This document shows, one piece after another, positions 42,167 to 51,309 of a DNA stretch of 64,000 nucleotides. The stretch comes from Candidatus Binatus soli (GTDB lineage: Bacteria; Desulfobacterota; Binatia; Binatales; Binataceae). Under the pieces are notes generated by a model that saw only the letters and a list, made by a program, of their open reading frames with translations, ran no database searches and was not told where the DNA came from. The first letter of the stretch is position 1; each line of letters starts with the position of its first letter. The stretch is taken from NCBI GenBank assembly GCA_002479255.1, contig DLMJ01000019.1:28501-92500 (forward strand), written 5' to 3'. The position numbers were made by a program, and so were the translations under genes.

Positions 42167-44674
42167 CTATTTCTTCTTGGCGGCCTTGCCGGTTCCCGAC
42201 AGCGAAACGGACTGCGGCGAGCCGGCCGCGTTGTCAACAATCTTAAGGCTTCCAGTCTGCGCCGTCGTGTTCGCCGGCGTGAAGGTCACCGATACCTTGC
42301 AACTCTTGCCGGGCGCGAGCGTTTCTTCGCATTCCGACTTGACCGCGAACACCGACGGCGACGCGCTCTCGCTCTCGATGCTCACCGCAACACCTGTTTT
42401 CTTCTTACCCGCGTTCTTGATCGTTACCGTCTTGGGCGCGCTGGTAGTTCCGACTGTCACCTTTTTTCCGAATGCCAGCGAAGCGGGACTGATAGTCGGC
42501 GTGGGCGCCGGGCTCGCGCCGAATGCCTTCACAAGGTTATAGGCATTGACGGTCCCGATTCCGGTCGCAAAGTCCCAGCCGGGGTGCGTTCCGTATGCCG
42601 GCTCGTAAGCCGAAGTCGACGTGGACAGGACGCCATACGTGCCCGATGGCTTATAACAATTGTTCGGGCCCGTGCATGGCACGTCCATGTCACCCTCGGT
42701 CACGTCATGAAAGATGCACGAGTCGGCCACGCCGTTGCCGAGTGTCGAGTTGCAGGTCGAGCTGCCGCTTGCGCCATACTCGGTATTGGCCAGCGAGTAG
42801 TAGGTGGGATTCGGGTTACCTTGGCTGCTCGCAGTATATTGATTCACGAGCGCTTGAATACCGGCCATGATCGGCGAGGCGAACGACGTTCCGCCACCGC
42901 CAGCCCACTTGCTGGGAGCGCCCGTGCAGGCAACTCCCTGATTATGGGTGTCGGAGAAGCAAACTAGGTAGTAATGGCTCCAAAGTCCGTTAGCCGCGAA
43001 CAGCGAGACGTCGGGAAGATCGCGCACGCCGTCGCTTGGATTGCCAAAGACCGATTGCCACGGCGGCTTGGGCCACCCTTGGCAGGTACCGCCGATGACA
43101 CCTGCCGTCGAGGGAGACCCAGTGGCGCAGCCGCTTGGACCGCCGCTGCCCCCGATGGTGTCCAGGAAATCCTTTACGCCGGTCGAGCTGTTGCAAAAGC
43201 CGCTCGAGCCGTAGCCTTGACCGTAGTCTTCATAGCCGGCGAGCAGCTCACTGGCGCAGGAGTCGTTCCATGGAATTTCCGGGATGTAAGATTTCGCTGA
43301 GCCATAGTCGGAATTATTCGTCGCACTCCAGTATGTGCTGTTCGTGCCCGCGTACGTATCGCCGAAGTCGGTGCCCCCCACGGCCACATTATACTGCGTG
43401 GAGGCAAATGCATTGACGTTGATCCCGTATTGCGCGACATCATTTCCCTCATCCTGATCACTGGTCGCCGCGCCACCGTCTCCCGCCGAAACAAAAACCG
43501 ACACGCTCATCGACGCCGCCAGCTGGTACAGGCCGTTGATGTACGAGTTCCGCGACGCGCCCTCCAGCGGCTCGGACCATCCATAGCTGATGCTCACGAC
43601 CCCAGGGACCGGGCCGCCGTTGCTCAGAATGTTTTGCAGAGCGATGAAGCCTCCGAAGTTGGTGGTATTCTTGCACGAGGCCAGTTCGATGGTCGCGTTA
43701 GGCGCCGCCGCACTGGCCCATTCGGCGTCCAGGATCGCTTCGAAGTCGTCGCCGGCGAGGACGCCCGGATCGCTACAGGCGCCGCCAGTGCCGGGTGCCG
43801 GATGGACCTGCGTGAAAGAGCCTTTAGGGTAGGCGCTTGCAAGGCCGAATTTTGTACGGAAGGTGCTCCAGTCGCTGGTGCTGTATACGTCGGTGTCTTC
43901 AACGACTACGATCTTCTGCCCCCGGCCCGAATAACCCTCCGCGAAAAGCGGATTCAGATTGTAGATGGTGGCCAGGTCCGCGGGTACAACCCCGTAACAA
44001 TCGCTCCCGCAGCCGGAAAAGGTGTACGCGGCGCGCGGTTGGTACATCGGACGCGGCATGAAGTTGTTGAGGGAGACGATCCCAACGATTGCCGGCGCGA
44101 GCGCGGCCGGAATGCGCGGGTCGCTCATGTTGGCGATGTGCTTCGCACCGTTTACCTCGAGATCGTGAATCTCGGTGTGGAAGGCCTCCCGCACCTGGCC
44201 CGCCGTCCCGGAGAAGTCGATCACGTTGTTGGGATAGATCAGATTGACGGTAAAGCCGTGCGATTCGAGCCATCCTGTGATCGCCGCCAGGTCCTTCTGT
44301 GCCAGGCCGTAGCGCTCTCCAAATTGCTTTGCGGTGAGCCACTGATGGAAATTCGGCGACTTGGGCTCCGTAAGTCCATCGATATATTTGTCGAGGGCTT
44401 GTTCCTGCTCGGGGGGGCGCCGCAACTGGAGCCACAGGTGCTCCATCGGAAGGCTGAACGCGACCAGGCCGCGATCGTTGGCCGCCGTCGCTTCTGGACG
44501 CGTATTGCCCGCGAGCGTGACGAGATTGTTCTCGCTTATCGTCTCGGTGATCAGGGCGCGGGGTTGTGATACCGCCCCCACAATCTGCTGGTAACCTGCG
44601 ATCGCTGCCACGATAACCGCGCAGCACACGAACACGCGAATGCGGTTCGTTAAACGGACATTTGATGCTTTCAT
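42167..44674 (-). CDS. Secreted S53 (sedolisin/pro-kumamolisin) serine-carboxyl protease
   Basis: 835 residues with a signal peptide (about 1-36), an activation prodomain (about 65-205, PKSPNFHQWLTAKQFGERYG) and the catalytic domain. The triad is E312 and D316 (FEAILD) and S597 (GGTSFAS), with the oxyanion D399 in SAGDGGA. An Ig-like ASPM/Hydin-type domain (about 725-830) ends in a Lys-rich tail. Sedolisins are acid-active endopeptidases, so an acidic extracellular environment is suggested. It is monocistronic in appearance. Confidence 0.92.
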   Translation of the reverse strand: MKASNVRLTNRIRVFVCCAVIVAAIAGYQQIVGAVSQPRALITETISENNLVTLAGNTRPEATAANDRGLVAFSLPMEHLWLQLRRPPEQEQALDKYIDGLTEPKSPNFHQWLTAKQFGERYGLAQKDLAAITGWLESHGFTVNLIYPNNVIDFSGTAGQVREAFHTEIHDLEVNGAKHIANMSDPRIPAALAPAIVGIVSLNNFMPRPMYQPRAAYTFSGCGSDCYGVVPADLATIYNLNPLFAEGYSGRGQKIVVVEDTDVYSTSDWSTFRTKFGLASAYPKGSFTQVHPAPGTGGACSDPGVLAGDDFEAILDAEWASAAAPNATIELASCKNTTNFGGFIALQNILSNGGPVPGVVSISYGWSEPLEGASRNSYINGLYQLAASMSVSVFVSAGDGGAATSDQDEGNDVAQYGINVNAFASTQYNVAVGGTDFGDTYAGTNSTYWSATNNSDYGSAKSYIPEIPWNDSCASELLAGYEDYGQGYGSSGFCNSSTGVKDFLDTIGGSGGPSGCATGSPSTAGVIGGTCQGWPKPPWQSVFGNPSDGVRDLPDVSLFAANGLWSHYYLVCFSDTHNQGVACTGAPSKWAGGGGTSFASPIMAGIQALVNQYTASSQGNPNPTYYSLANTEYGASGSSTCNSTLGNGVADSCIFHDVTEGDMDVPCTGPNNCYKPSGTYGVLSTSTSAYEPAYGTHPGWDFATGIGTVNAYNLVKAFGASPAPTPTISPASLAFGKKVTVGTTSAPKTVTIKNAGKKKTGVAVSIESESASPSVFAVKSECEETLAPGKSCKVSVTFTPANTTAQTGSLKIVDNAAGSPQSVSLSGTGKAAKKK

Positions 44675-44775
44675 GCGGTATTCCCCGAAGGCCCATTGCG
44701 CGCGGATTCATAAGCAAAGGGCATCTTATACATAATACGCTTTGGCCCGGCGTACGCAAAATGGCCCCCGGCGCT

Positions 44776-45798
44776 CTAAGCGGATCCCGCTCCCGCCTCG
44801 CCGCCTGCCACTGGCGCGGGCGTCGTCACGAACGCGATCGCGCCCGTCAGACCGCCCACCATCGTCGCCGCAAACCACAGCAGCCCTAGCGCGATCGCAT
44901 CCTCCTTGCGCATTCCGGCCATCCCGAACAGCACCAGGTAGGCCGATTCGCGAATCCCCAACCCATTCAACGTCAGCGGCAGACTCGCAAACACGTTCGC
45001 AATCGGAACGCAAAGGATAAACAGCGAGAGCGGCGCCGCCAGGCCAAGTCCGGCCGCCAGAATGTACTGGCACACGGCCAGTCCGATTTGCAGCACGATC
45101 GACAATGCGATCGCCGGAATAAGCGCCGCGGGATTATGCAGATACGGCGCGATCAGGCCGCCCGCGCGGCGCATAGATCGCGGCATCAGATGAATCAGGC
45201 GCGCGACGAGTGGCGATGCGAGAAATCCCGCCATCGCGATCGCACCGACCACGACTGTCGGCGTGATGACCGAGCGCGGGAGCGGCGCGAAGTTCAGGAA
45301 CATCGCCGCGATCGCCGCCAGCCAGAACAAGCTGATCAATCCCACGCCGCGATCCGCAACTACCGACGCGATCGCCTCGCCCATCCTGCCATGGCGCCGT
45401 CCGAGATAGACGGATCGCGCCGCATCGCCGCCGAGCAATCCCGGCACGAACAGATTCGTGAACATGCCCAAGAATGTGTAGGCGAGAAACTCGCAATAGC
45501 GGCCGTGCACTTTCGGGATCGCGGCCAGGATTTGCCATCGATACGCACACATCGCCTGACCTGCGAGGTAGAGTGCGACGGCTGCGGCAAAGCAGGCCGG
45601 ACGCTCACGGCTGAGGATTCGAAAAATCGGCCGCGCGTCGTAATGCCACAACAAAACGGCAACCACCGCCACTCCCAACCCCGCCCGCATCGCAAACGCG
45701 CGATACGGATGCGCCGGGCGGGCGGCAGATGCAACCGCGGGCGTCGATGCGGCCTGCTCAGTTGAGGGTGATTGGTTCACGGCGCGAGATTCGTTCAC
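44776..45798 (-). CDS. Lysylphosphatidylglycerol synthase-TM (UPF0104/HpnL-like) membrane protein
   Basis: 340 residues with about eight membrane helices and the family features FVPGLLGGDAARSVYLGRR and LPLTLNGLGIRESAYLVLFG. Such proteins act as lipid flippases or in hopanoid export (HpnL). The start (GTG 45798) overlaps the end of the ArnT-like gene by 41 nt; GTG 45780 or ATG 45690 are alternatives. Link to the hopanoid genes at 30-33 kb is speculative as they are 12 kb away. Confidence 0.8.
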   Translation of the reverse strand: MNESRAVNQSPSTEQAASTPAVASAARPAHPYRAFAMRAGLGVAVVAVLLWHYDARPIFRILSRERPACFAAAVALYLAGQAMCAYRWQILAAIPKVHGRYCEFLAYTFLGMFTNLFVPGLLGGDAARSVYLGRRHGRMGEAIASVVADRGVGLISLFWLAAIAAMFLNFAPLPRSVITPTVVVGAIAMAGFLASPLVARLIHLMPRSMRRAGGLIAPYLHNPAALIPAIALSIVLQIGLAVCQYILAAGLGLAAPLSLFILCVPIANVFASLPLTLNGLGIRESAYLVLFGMAGMRKEDAIALGLLWFAATMVGGLTGAIAFVTTPAPVAGGEAGAGSA

Positions 45799-47503
45799 GT
45801 CGGATAATTGCGCGCTTCTTTCCTTCGATTGCGATCACGTCGAAGTCGCCCAAGCGCTCCTTCATTCGCGCGAGATCGCCGGCGTCGAGCACGATCACGA
45901 CACGGCCCGGCTGCTCCCATCGCCGCAACATCTGCTCGTCGCTATTCAGGAACCACTCGCGCGCGTCCGGGTCCAGGCGCGCGCCGAAGTCGAGTTCCGT
46001 GCGCCCGCCGACCAGGACGACGCGGCGGCGATTGTAGAACGCCAGCGACTGAACGTAGCGATGGTAACAGATGATGGCCGCGTCGGGCGCCGTCTCGGCG
46101 ATCTCGCGGCTAAGTCCGGCGTACGAACGCATCGGCTCGGTCTCCAGCCGGGCCCATCCGCCCGCAATCAACGCAAACGCGAGCGTGACGATGATCGCCC
46201 CGAGTCCCGCCGGATTGCGGCGCGTAACGAACATCGACGTCGTCGCCGCGCCTCCCGCCACCAGGATCGCGCCGATCGCGTACATCGCCGGCCGCGCCGC
46301 CATCACGTACGGAGTGCGAAGTTGCGGCGCCGCGATCGCCGCGACGATCACGCCGGCGCCCAACAGCGCAAGCATCGGGCCGCTCTCGATGAGTATCCGG
46401 GAATCCGGCGGCCGAATCGCGGCCCGTGAGTCCGCGGTCGGCCATGCGCATGACACGAGTCCGTCGGCGATCAGCACGGCCAGCGGCGGGATGGCCGGCA
46501 GGATGTACGGGATCAGCTTCGCACTCGCGCACGAGAAAGCGACCACGGTGACGCCCGCCGCGACAATGCAGAAGCTTCGCGCCGGATTACGCGGGGCCGC
46601 GCGGCAGGTGAGGAACGGTACGAGCAACGACCACGGCAGCAGTCCGACGGCGAGCACCGGAAGGTAGAAGTAGAACGCTTCGCTATGGCTGTAGTCGGTC
46701 TCGAACACGCGTCTGAGATGTTCGCCGACGAAGTAGAAGTCGGCGAAGCCCGGCTCGCGGATGGTCATCGCGACAAACCACGGCGCCGCGATCAGAATCG
46801 TGAGCAAAAGACCCGGTATCGCGCGGAATTTCGCGATCGCGCCGCCCAGTTCACGATTTAATGTCAACCAAAGCAGCATCGAGAAAATTGGGATCGCCGC
46901 ACCCACGGGCCCCTTGGTCATCACCGCCAAACCCATCGCGACGTACGCGATCCAGCACCATCGGCCGCCTTCATCCCGGTGCAGATAAAGCGAAAAGGTC
47001 GCGATCGTCACCAGTGCCGTGAGCATCATGTCGGTCGTGAGCACCTGGGCCATCAATGCGTACAGCGGAGTCGTGGCGAGGATGGCGGCGGCAAGAATCG
47101 CGTGGCGGCGCCCGAACGCGCGAAGCGCGAAAAGATAGGTCGCGAGTATTCCGGCGATTGCGGACAGTGCGACGGGGAGCCGCGCGGCAAATTCCGAAAC
47201 TCCGAAGATCCAGAAAGAGAGCGTGGTCAGCCAGTAGAGCAGCGGCGGTTTTTCAACATAGGCAACGTAGTTGAGATGCGGCACGAGCAGATTGCCGCTT
47301 TGCAGCATCTCGCGCGCAATCTCCGCGTAGCGCGCCTCGTCGGGCTCCCAGAGACCGAATGAACCGAGATGAAACAGGCAGACCGCAAGCGAGAGCGCGA
47401 CTATTGCACCGACGTCATATCCGATCGGCGTCGGATGCCATCGCGGCGCCGGCGGCTGGACGAAGGCAGGCGAAGAGTTATTGTTGCGAGCGATCCCGGA
47501 CAC
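45758..47503 (-). CDS. ArnT-like GT39 glycosyltransferase (PMT_2)
   Basis: From GTG 47503, 581 residues; the open frame extends into ggt without family-like sequence. The N-terminal GT-C signature LGSFGLWEPDEARYAEIAREML carries the catalytic D-E pair, and about twelve membrane helices follow, with AYVEKPPLLYWL in the first large loop. Family members move an undecaprenyl-phosphate-linked sugar to lipid A or another acceptor in the periplasm. It sits head-to-tail with the HpnL-like gene, suggesting a shared lipid or glycan pathway. Confidence 0.87.
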   Translation of the reverse strand: MSGIARNNNSSPAFVQPPAPRWHPTPIGYDVGAIVALSLAVCLFHLGSFGLWEPDEARYAEIAREMLQSGNLLVPHLNYVAYVEKPPLLYWLTTLSFWIFGVSEFAARLPVALSAIAGILATYLFALRAFGRRHAILAAAILATTPLYALMAQVLTTDMMLTALVTIATFSLYLHRDEGGRWCWIAYVAMGLAVMTKGPVGAAIPIFSMLLWLTLNRELGGAIAKFRAIPGLLLTILIAAPWFVAMTIREPGFADFYFVGEHLRRVFETDYSHSEAFYFYLPVLAVGLLPWSLLVPFLTCRAAPRNPARSFCIVAAGVTVVAFSCASAKLIPYILPAIPPLAVLIADGLVSCAWPTADSRAAIRPPDSRILIESGPMLALLGAGVIVAAIAAPQLRTPYVMAARPAMYAIGAILVAGGAATTSMFVTRRNPAGLGAIIVTLAFALIAGGWARLETEPMRSYAGLSREIAETAPDAAIICYHRYVQSLAFYNRRRVVLVGGRTELDFGARLDPDAREWFLNSDEQMLRRWEQPGRVVIVLDAGDLARMKERLGDFDVIAIEGKKRAIIRRERISRREPITLN

Positions 47504-47534
47504 GAGGATTGAGTCTAACGTGCCGGGACGATGG

Positions 47535-49268
47535 CTAATAGCCGACGGCGCCGCCGCCCTTGCGCGGATCGAACTCACCACGGAAATTTCCCGGTGCGAT
47601 AGTGATCGCACCGACCGCTCCGAGCGCGGGCACCAGCTTGAGGTTGTAGCCCATCTGCTCGAGCGCGCTGCGGGTCGCTGCGGGCATCGCCTCTTCAACG
47701 ATCACGGCGTCGGGCGCGGCCTGCTCGTGAATTCGCGGCTCCGCGACGGCGCTGGCGGGGTCAAGATGAAAGGAAAGGATGTCGAGCGCGACCTGCAACA
47801 CGCCGCTGACGATGGTAGGACCGCCGGACCCGCCGGCCGTCATGACGGGCAGGCCGCTCCTGGTGACGATTATCGGCGTCATCGACGAGAGCGGGCGCTT
47901 GCCGGGCCTCACCTCATTGGCGCGCTCGCCTTCGAGGCGATACGCGTTGGGCACGCCGGCCGCGACGGCGAAATCGTCCATCTCATCGTTGAGGATGAGG
48001 CCGAGCGCCGGCACGCTCATCTTGGCGCCGAACACGGTGTTGATGGTGGTGGTCAGCGCAACGACGTTGCCGTCTTTGTCCGCGACGAGCAGATTCGATG
48101 TGCCATGATCGTGCGCAGGCGCTGGCGGTGGCGGCGGTGACTTTCTGTGCAGAGCACGCTCGCGCAATTCCTGAATGTGGGCGTCGGTCAGCAGCCGCTC
48201 GGTCTGGACGCCTACGAAAGATGGATCGGCGTATTGCTCGCGATCGATAAAACCCTGGCGCATCACTTCGATCAAACGCGCCAGGTACGGTGGCGAGTTG
48301 ATGCCGAGGCCGGGGAGATGCCCTGATTCGAGCGCCCCGAGCATCTCGAGGACCACGCCGCCCGACGACGGCGGCGGCATCACATAGACTTCATAGCCCT
48401 CGTAGCGGCGGCGAATGGGGTCGCGCCAGACGGGACGATAGTTGGCGAGGTCGGCGGCGCCGATCAGTCCGCCGTGCGCCTTCATGAACGCGGCGAGCGC
48501 GGTTGCGACTTCGCCGTGATAGAAATTCGCGACCGGATCGTCACCGAGGTGTCTGAGCGTCGCGGCGAGATTCTTTTCGACGATCATGTCGCCGGCCTTG
48601 GGCGCGGAGCCGTCGGGCTTCAGGAAAACCTGGCTCAGTCCGGGATCGTTTTTGAGCTTCGCGGCGAGCCGTTCGATTTCGCCCGCCAGATGCGGACTCG
48701 CGGCGAAACCGCCGTCGGCGAGTTTCTCCGCAGGCGCCGCGATTTGCTGAAACTTCATGGTGCCGAAGCGCCTGAGCGCGGCGTCGATGCCCGCGATCTC
48801 ACCCGGCACCCCCACCGCCAGCACGCCATCGCGCGCCAATTCCTCGTCGGGCTTGCCGTCGCGAAGGTACATGTCGGGACGGGCTTGCAGCGGCGCGGTT
48901 TCGCGATAATCGAGCGCGTAGAAAGCGTGGGTCTTCGCGATGTAGATCAGCATGAAGCCGCCGCCGCCAATTCCGCACGCCGCCGGATTGGTAACCCCCA
49001 CTGCCAACGCGGCAGCCACGGCAGAATCGACGGCGTTGCCGCCGTGTTTGAGTATCTCGACGCCGGCGCGCGCCGCGTCCTCGCTTTCCGACACGACCAT
49101 TCCATGGACGCCGACCGCGGAGGTATCGGGAGCCGCGCCGGCCGCATGGGAGGGCGCCGCAACGAACATCGCGATCGCCAGTGCGAGCGAGACAGCCGTC
49201 GCGCGCGAATAATCGGCCCAAAGTTGAATCCGGCGTGGCATCGGCATCACGGCTTTACTAACAGCCAT
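47535..49268 (-). CDS. ggt: Gamma-glutamyltransferase/glutathione hydrolase
   Basis: 577 residues, with a signal peptide (about residues 20-42) and the autoprocessing threonine T390 in HGTSNLLVADKDGN, which becomes the N-terminal nucleophile of the small subunit. The family elements GGNAVDSAVAAALAVGVTNP, GGGGFMLIY, PPPSSGGVVLEML and the GSGGPTI lid region are in order. It cleaves gamma-glutamyl bonds in glutathione in the periplasm. A Pro-rich run (380-385) precedes the cleavage site. Confidence 0.95.
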   Translation of the reverse strand: MAVSKAVMPMPRRIQLWADYSRATAVSLALAIAMFVAAPSHAAGAAPDTSAVGVHGMVVSESEDAARAGVEILKHGGNAVDSAVAAALAVGVTNPAACGIGGGGFMLIYIAKTHAFYALDYRETAPLQARPDMYLRDGKPDEELARDGVLAVGVPGEIAGIDAALRRFGTMKFQQIAAPAEKLADGGFAASPHLAGEIERLAAKLKNDPGLSQVFLKPDGSAPKAGDMIVEKNLAATLRHLGDDPVANFYHGEVATALAAFMKAHGGLIGAADLANYRPVWRDPIRRRYEGYEVYVMPPPSSGGVVLEMLGALESGHLPGLGINSPPYLARLIEVMRQGFIDREQYADPSFVGVQTERLLTDAHIQELRERALHRKSPPPPPAPAHDHGTSNLLVADKDGNVVALTTTINTVFGAKMSVPALGLILNDEMDDFAVAAGVPNAYRLEGERANEVRPGKRPLSSMTPIIVTRSGLPVMTAGGSGGPTIVSGVLQVALDILSFHLDPASAVAEPRIHEQAAPDAVIVEEAMPAATRSALEQMGYNLKLVPALGAVGAITIAPGNFRGEFDPRKGGGAVGY

Positions 49269-49432
49269 CGCCGACGGATGAAAGCAGCGACCGGGCGAAC
49301 GTACAGACTAACGTCCAGACGAGCACAAGCGTGCAAAGAGCCTGCGCTGCCGTCGCAACGGCCCGTTAGATTTAGCAGATGGGAAGTGCTTTGATCGCTG
49401 GACGCAGCACCCTATGAGAACCGGAGGGAAAA

Positions 49433-50257
49433 ATGGACTTCGCCGAAATCATCTACGACAAGAAGGATCGCGTCGCCACGGTAACGATGAACCGGCCCGC
49501 GAAGCTCAACGCGTGGACGCCAAAGATGGGCGCGGAGATGCGCACCGCGATGCTGGATGCCGAGCGCGATCCCTCGATCGGCGCGATAATCGTCACCGGT
49601 GCGGGTCGCGCGTACTGCGCCGGCGCCGACATGGGCGGGCTGTCTGATGTCGCCGCGGGAACTGCGTCGGCGCGCGGGCTCGGGGCGAAGGCGCCTGATG
49701 AATGGCTGGACACGCAACGCGCCGATTACCGTACGGCGTACTCGTGGCCGATGGCGTTCAACACTCCGGTGATCGGCGCGATCAACGGCGCGTGCGTGGG
49801 CCTGGGTTTCACCACCTGTCTGTACCACGACGTCAGGATCGCGTCGGACAACGCGCGGATGGGTTTGATCTTCACCCAGCGCGGGCTTGCGATCGAGCAC
49901 GGCAGCAGTTGGATGTTGCCGCGAATCGTCGGCCTGGCCCGCGCGATGGAGCTGGCGCTTACCGGCCGGCTGATGGATGCGAACGAGGCGCTCGAGATGG
50001 GGTTGGTCAGCCGGGTCGTGCCGCAGGACAAGCTGATGGCGACGGCGCGCGAGACCGCGTCGGCGATCGCGAACAAATGCTCCCCGCTCGGGGTCGCGCA
50101 GGCGAAGAAGATGATCTACCAGCATCTGTTCACCGATCTCGCCACCGCCGTGCGCGACGACGACGCATCGATGGAGATGATGACGCATTCGCAGGACTTC
50201 AAAGAGGGCGTGAAAGCGTTTTTAGAGAAGCGCGCGCCGAAGTTCACCGGCAAGTAG
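49433..50257 (+). CDS. Enoyl-CoA hydratase/isomerase family protein
   Basis: 274 residues, preceded by GGAGGGAAAA. The crotonase fold motifs are MNRPAKLNAW, the oxyanion hole ITGAGRAYCAGADMGGL and NGACVGLGFTTCLYHDVRIAS. The second catalytic glutamate of classical hydratases would fall near GLAIEHGSSWMLPRIVG (E present). Substrate chain length is unknown. It stands alone between ggt and the convergent Usp gene. Confidence 0.9.
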   Translation: MDFAEIIYDKKDRVATVTMNRPAKLNAWTPKMGAEMRTAMLDAERDPSIGAIIVTGAGRAYCAGADMGGLSDVAAGTASARGLGAKAPDEWLDTQRADYRTAYSWPMAFNTPVIGAINGACVGLGFTTCLYHDVRIASDNARMGLIFTQRGLAIEHGSSWMLPRIVGLARAMELALTGRLMDANEALEMGLVSRVVPQDKLMATARETASAIANKCSPLGVAQAKKMIYQHLFTDLATAVRDDDASMEMMTHSQDFKEGVKAFLEKRAPKFTGK

Positions 50258-50294
50258 CGAAGCGCGGGAACGCGCGCCAGCCTGATCCCTGCGG

Positions 50295-50783
50295 CTACTT
50301 GTCGAGCGGATGCTTGAACTTGCGGTCGGGATGACGAATCGTAAGCACCGGGCAGGACGACTTCTGGACGACGCGTTCGGCCACGCTGCCCATCAGAACG
50401 TGCGCCAATCCGGTGCGTCCGTGGGTGCCGAGCACGATCAGATCGGCGTTCTCGCTCTGGGCCGCGTGCAGAATTTCCAGGAACGGCGAACCAACCTTGA
50501 GCTGGACCTTGACCTTGAGGCCTCCCTCGCGCAGCTTGCCGGCAATCTTGTCGAGCTCCTTCTGCGCGAGCATCCGTTGCTCTTCGGCAATCCGGCCCAT
50601 CGCGCCGACGTCCATCGCGGGGCCCAGTTCCGGCGTCATCATTACCGGCGCGAGCGGTTGATCGACATGTACCAGCACGATCTCGGCCGAGAACTTGAGA
50701 GCGAGCTCCTGGGCGTAGGTAAGCGCCAGGGTCGAGTCTTCGGAGAAATCGGTTGCGGCGACAATTTTTGAAAAAGTTGGCAC
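50295..50783 (-). CDS. Universal stress protein (UspA family)
   Basis: 162 residues from GTG 50783 (PTFSKIVAATDFSEDS). The ATP-binding-type signature GTHGRTGLAHVLMGSVAERVVQ and the VLTIRHPD ending are present, so this is the nucleotide-binding class. A Met-rich insertion (about residues 53-75) is longer than in UspA. It is divergent from the Hsp20 and Lon-like genes, with which it forms a stress-related neighbourhood. Confidence 0.9.
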   Translation of the reverse strand: MPTFSKIVAATDFSEDSTLALTYAQELALKFSAEIVLVHVDQPLAPVMMTPELGPAMDVGAMGRIAEEQRMLAQKELDKIAGKLREGGLKVKVQLKVGSPFLEILHAAQSENADLIVLGTHGRTGLAHVLMGSVAERVVQKSSCPVLTIRHPDRKFKHPLDK

Positions 50784-50904
50784 GCAGCAACCATAACGCC
50801 GGGACGGCGATCGTGGCAAGGGACGGATGCGCCTGCGCGCGGACTCGACCGACGGATTAGCGCTGCATTACAATTTGCCCAAAATCGTGGGAAACTGAGA
50901 TTCT

Positions 50905-51282
50905 ATGGCTACCAGCCGCGGATTCGGGATTGCAGACTTCGAGCGCGCCTTCGACGAGTTCTTCGACGAAATGTTGATCGACCGATGGAAATGCGCGGCG
51001 CCCAGCGTTGAATTCGAACGCGCGCAGGTCATCGAGCATCGCGATCGTTACGAAGTGCGAGTCGCGGCGGTCGGCGTCGATCCCGCAAAGATCCAGGCCG
51101 AGGTCTCGGGCCAGCGGCTGGCGGTTCGCGTGCCGGACAAACTCGGCGGGACGCTCGAGAGTTCATTTGCGTTCTCCAACTCGATCGACGCCGACACCTC
51201 GACCGCGAAGTGGTCCGAGGGCACGCTGCTTATCACCCTGCCGAAAAAGAAAGGCCGGCGAATCGCGCTCAAGGCTTCGTGA
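50905..51282 (+). CDS. Small heat shock protein, Hsp20/alpha-crystallin-like
   Basis: 125 residues. After an N-terminal FERAFDEFFDEMLIDRWK segment, a compact alpha-crystallin-like beta sandwich follows: YEVRVAAVGVDPAKIQAEVSGQRLAVRVP and the A-x-x-x-x-G-x-L equivalent WSEGTLLITLPK. It lacks a C-terminal IxI tail beyond RRIALKAS. sHsps hold unfolding proteins for ClpB/DnaK. It lies 27 nt before the Lon-like gene, so they are probably co-transcribed. Confidence 0.75.
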   Translation: MATSRGFGIADFERAFDEFFDEMLIDRWKCAAPSVEFERAQVIEHRDRYEVRVAAVGVDPAKIQAEVSGQRLAVRVPDKLGGTLESSFAFSNSIDADTSTAKWSEGTLLITLPKKKGRRIALKAS

Positions 51283-51309
51283 TCGCGCGCCGCGAATGCC
51301 GCTACCAAT

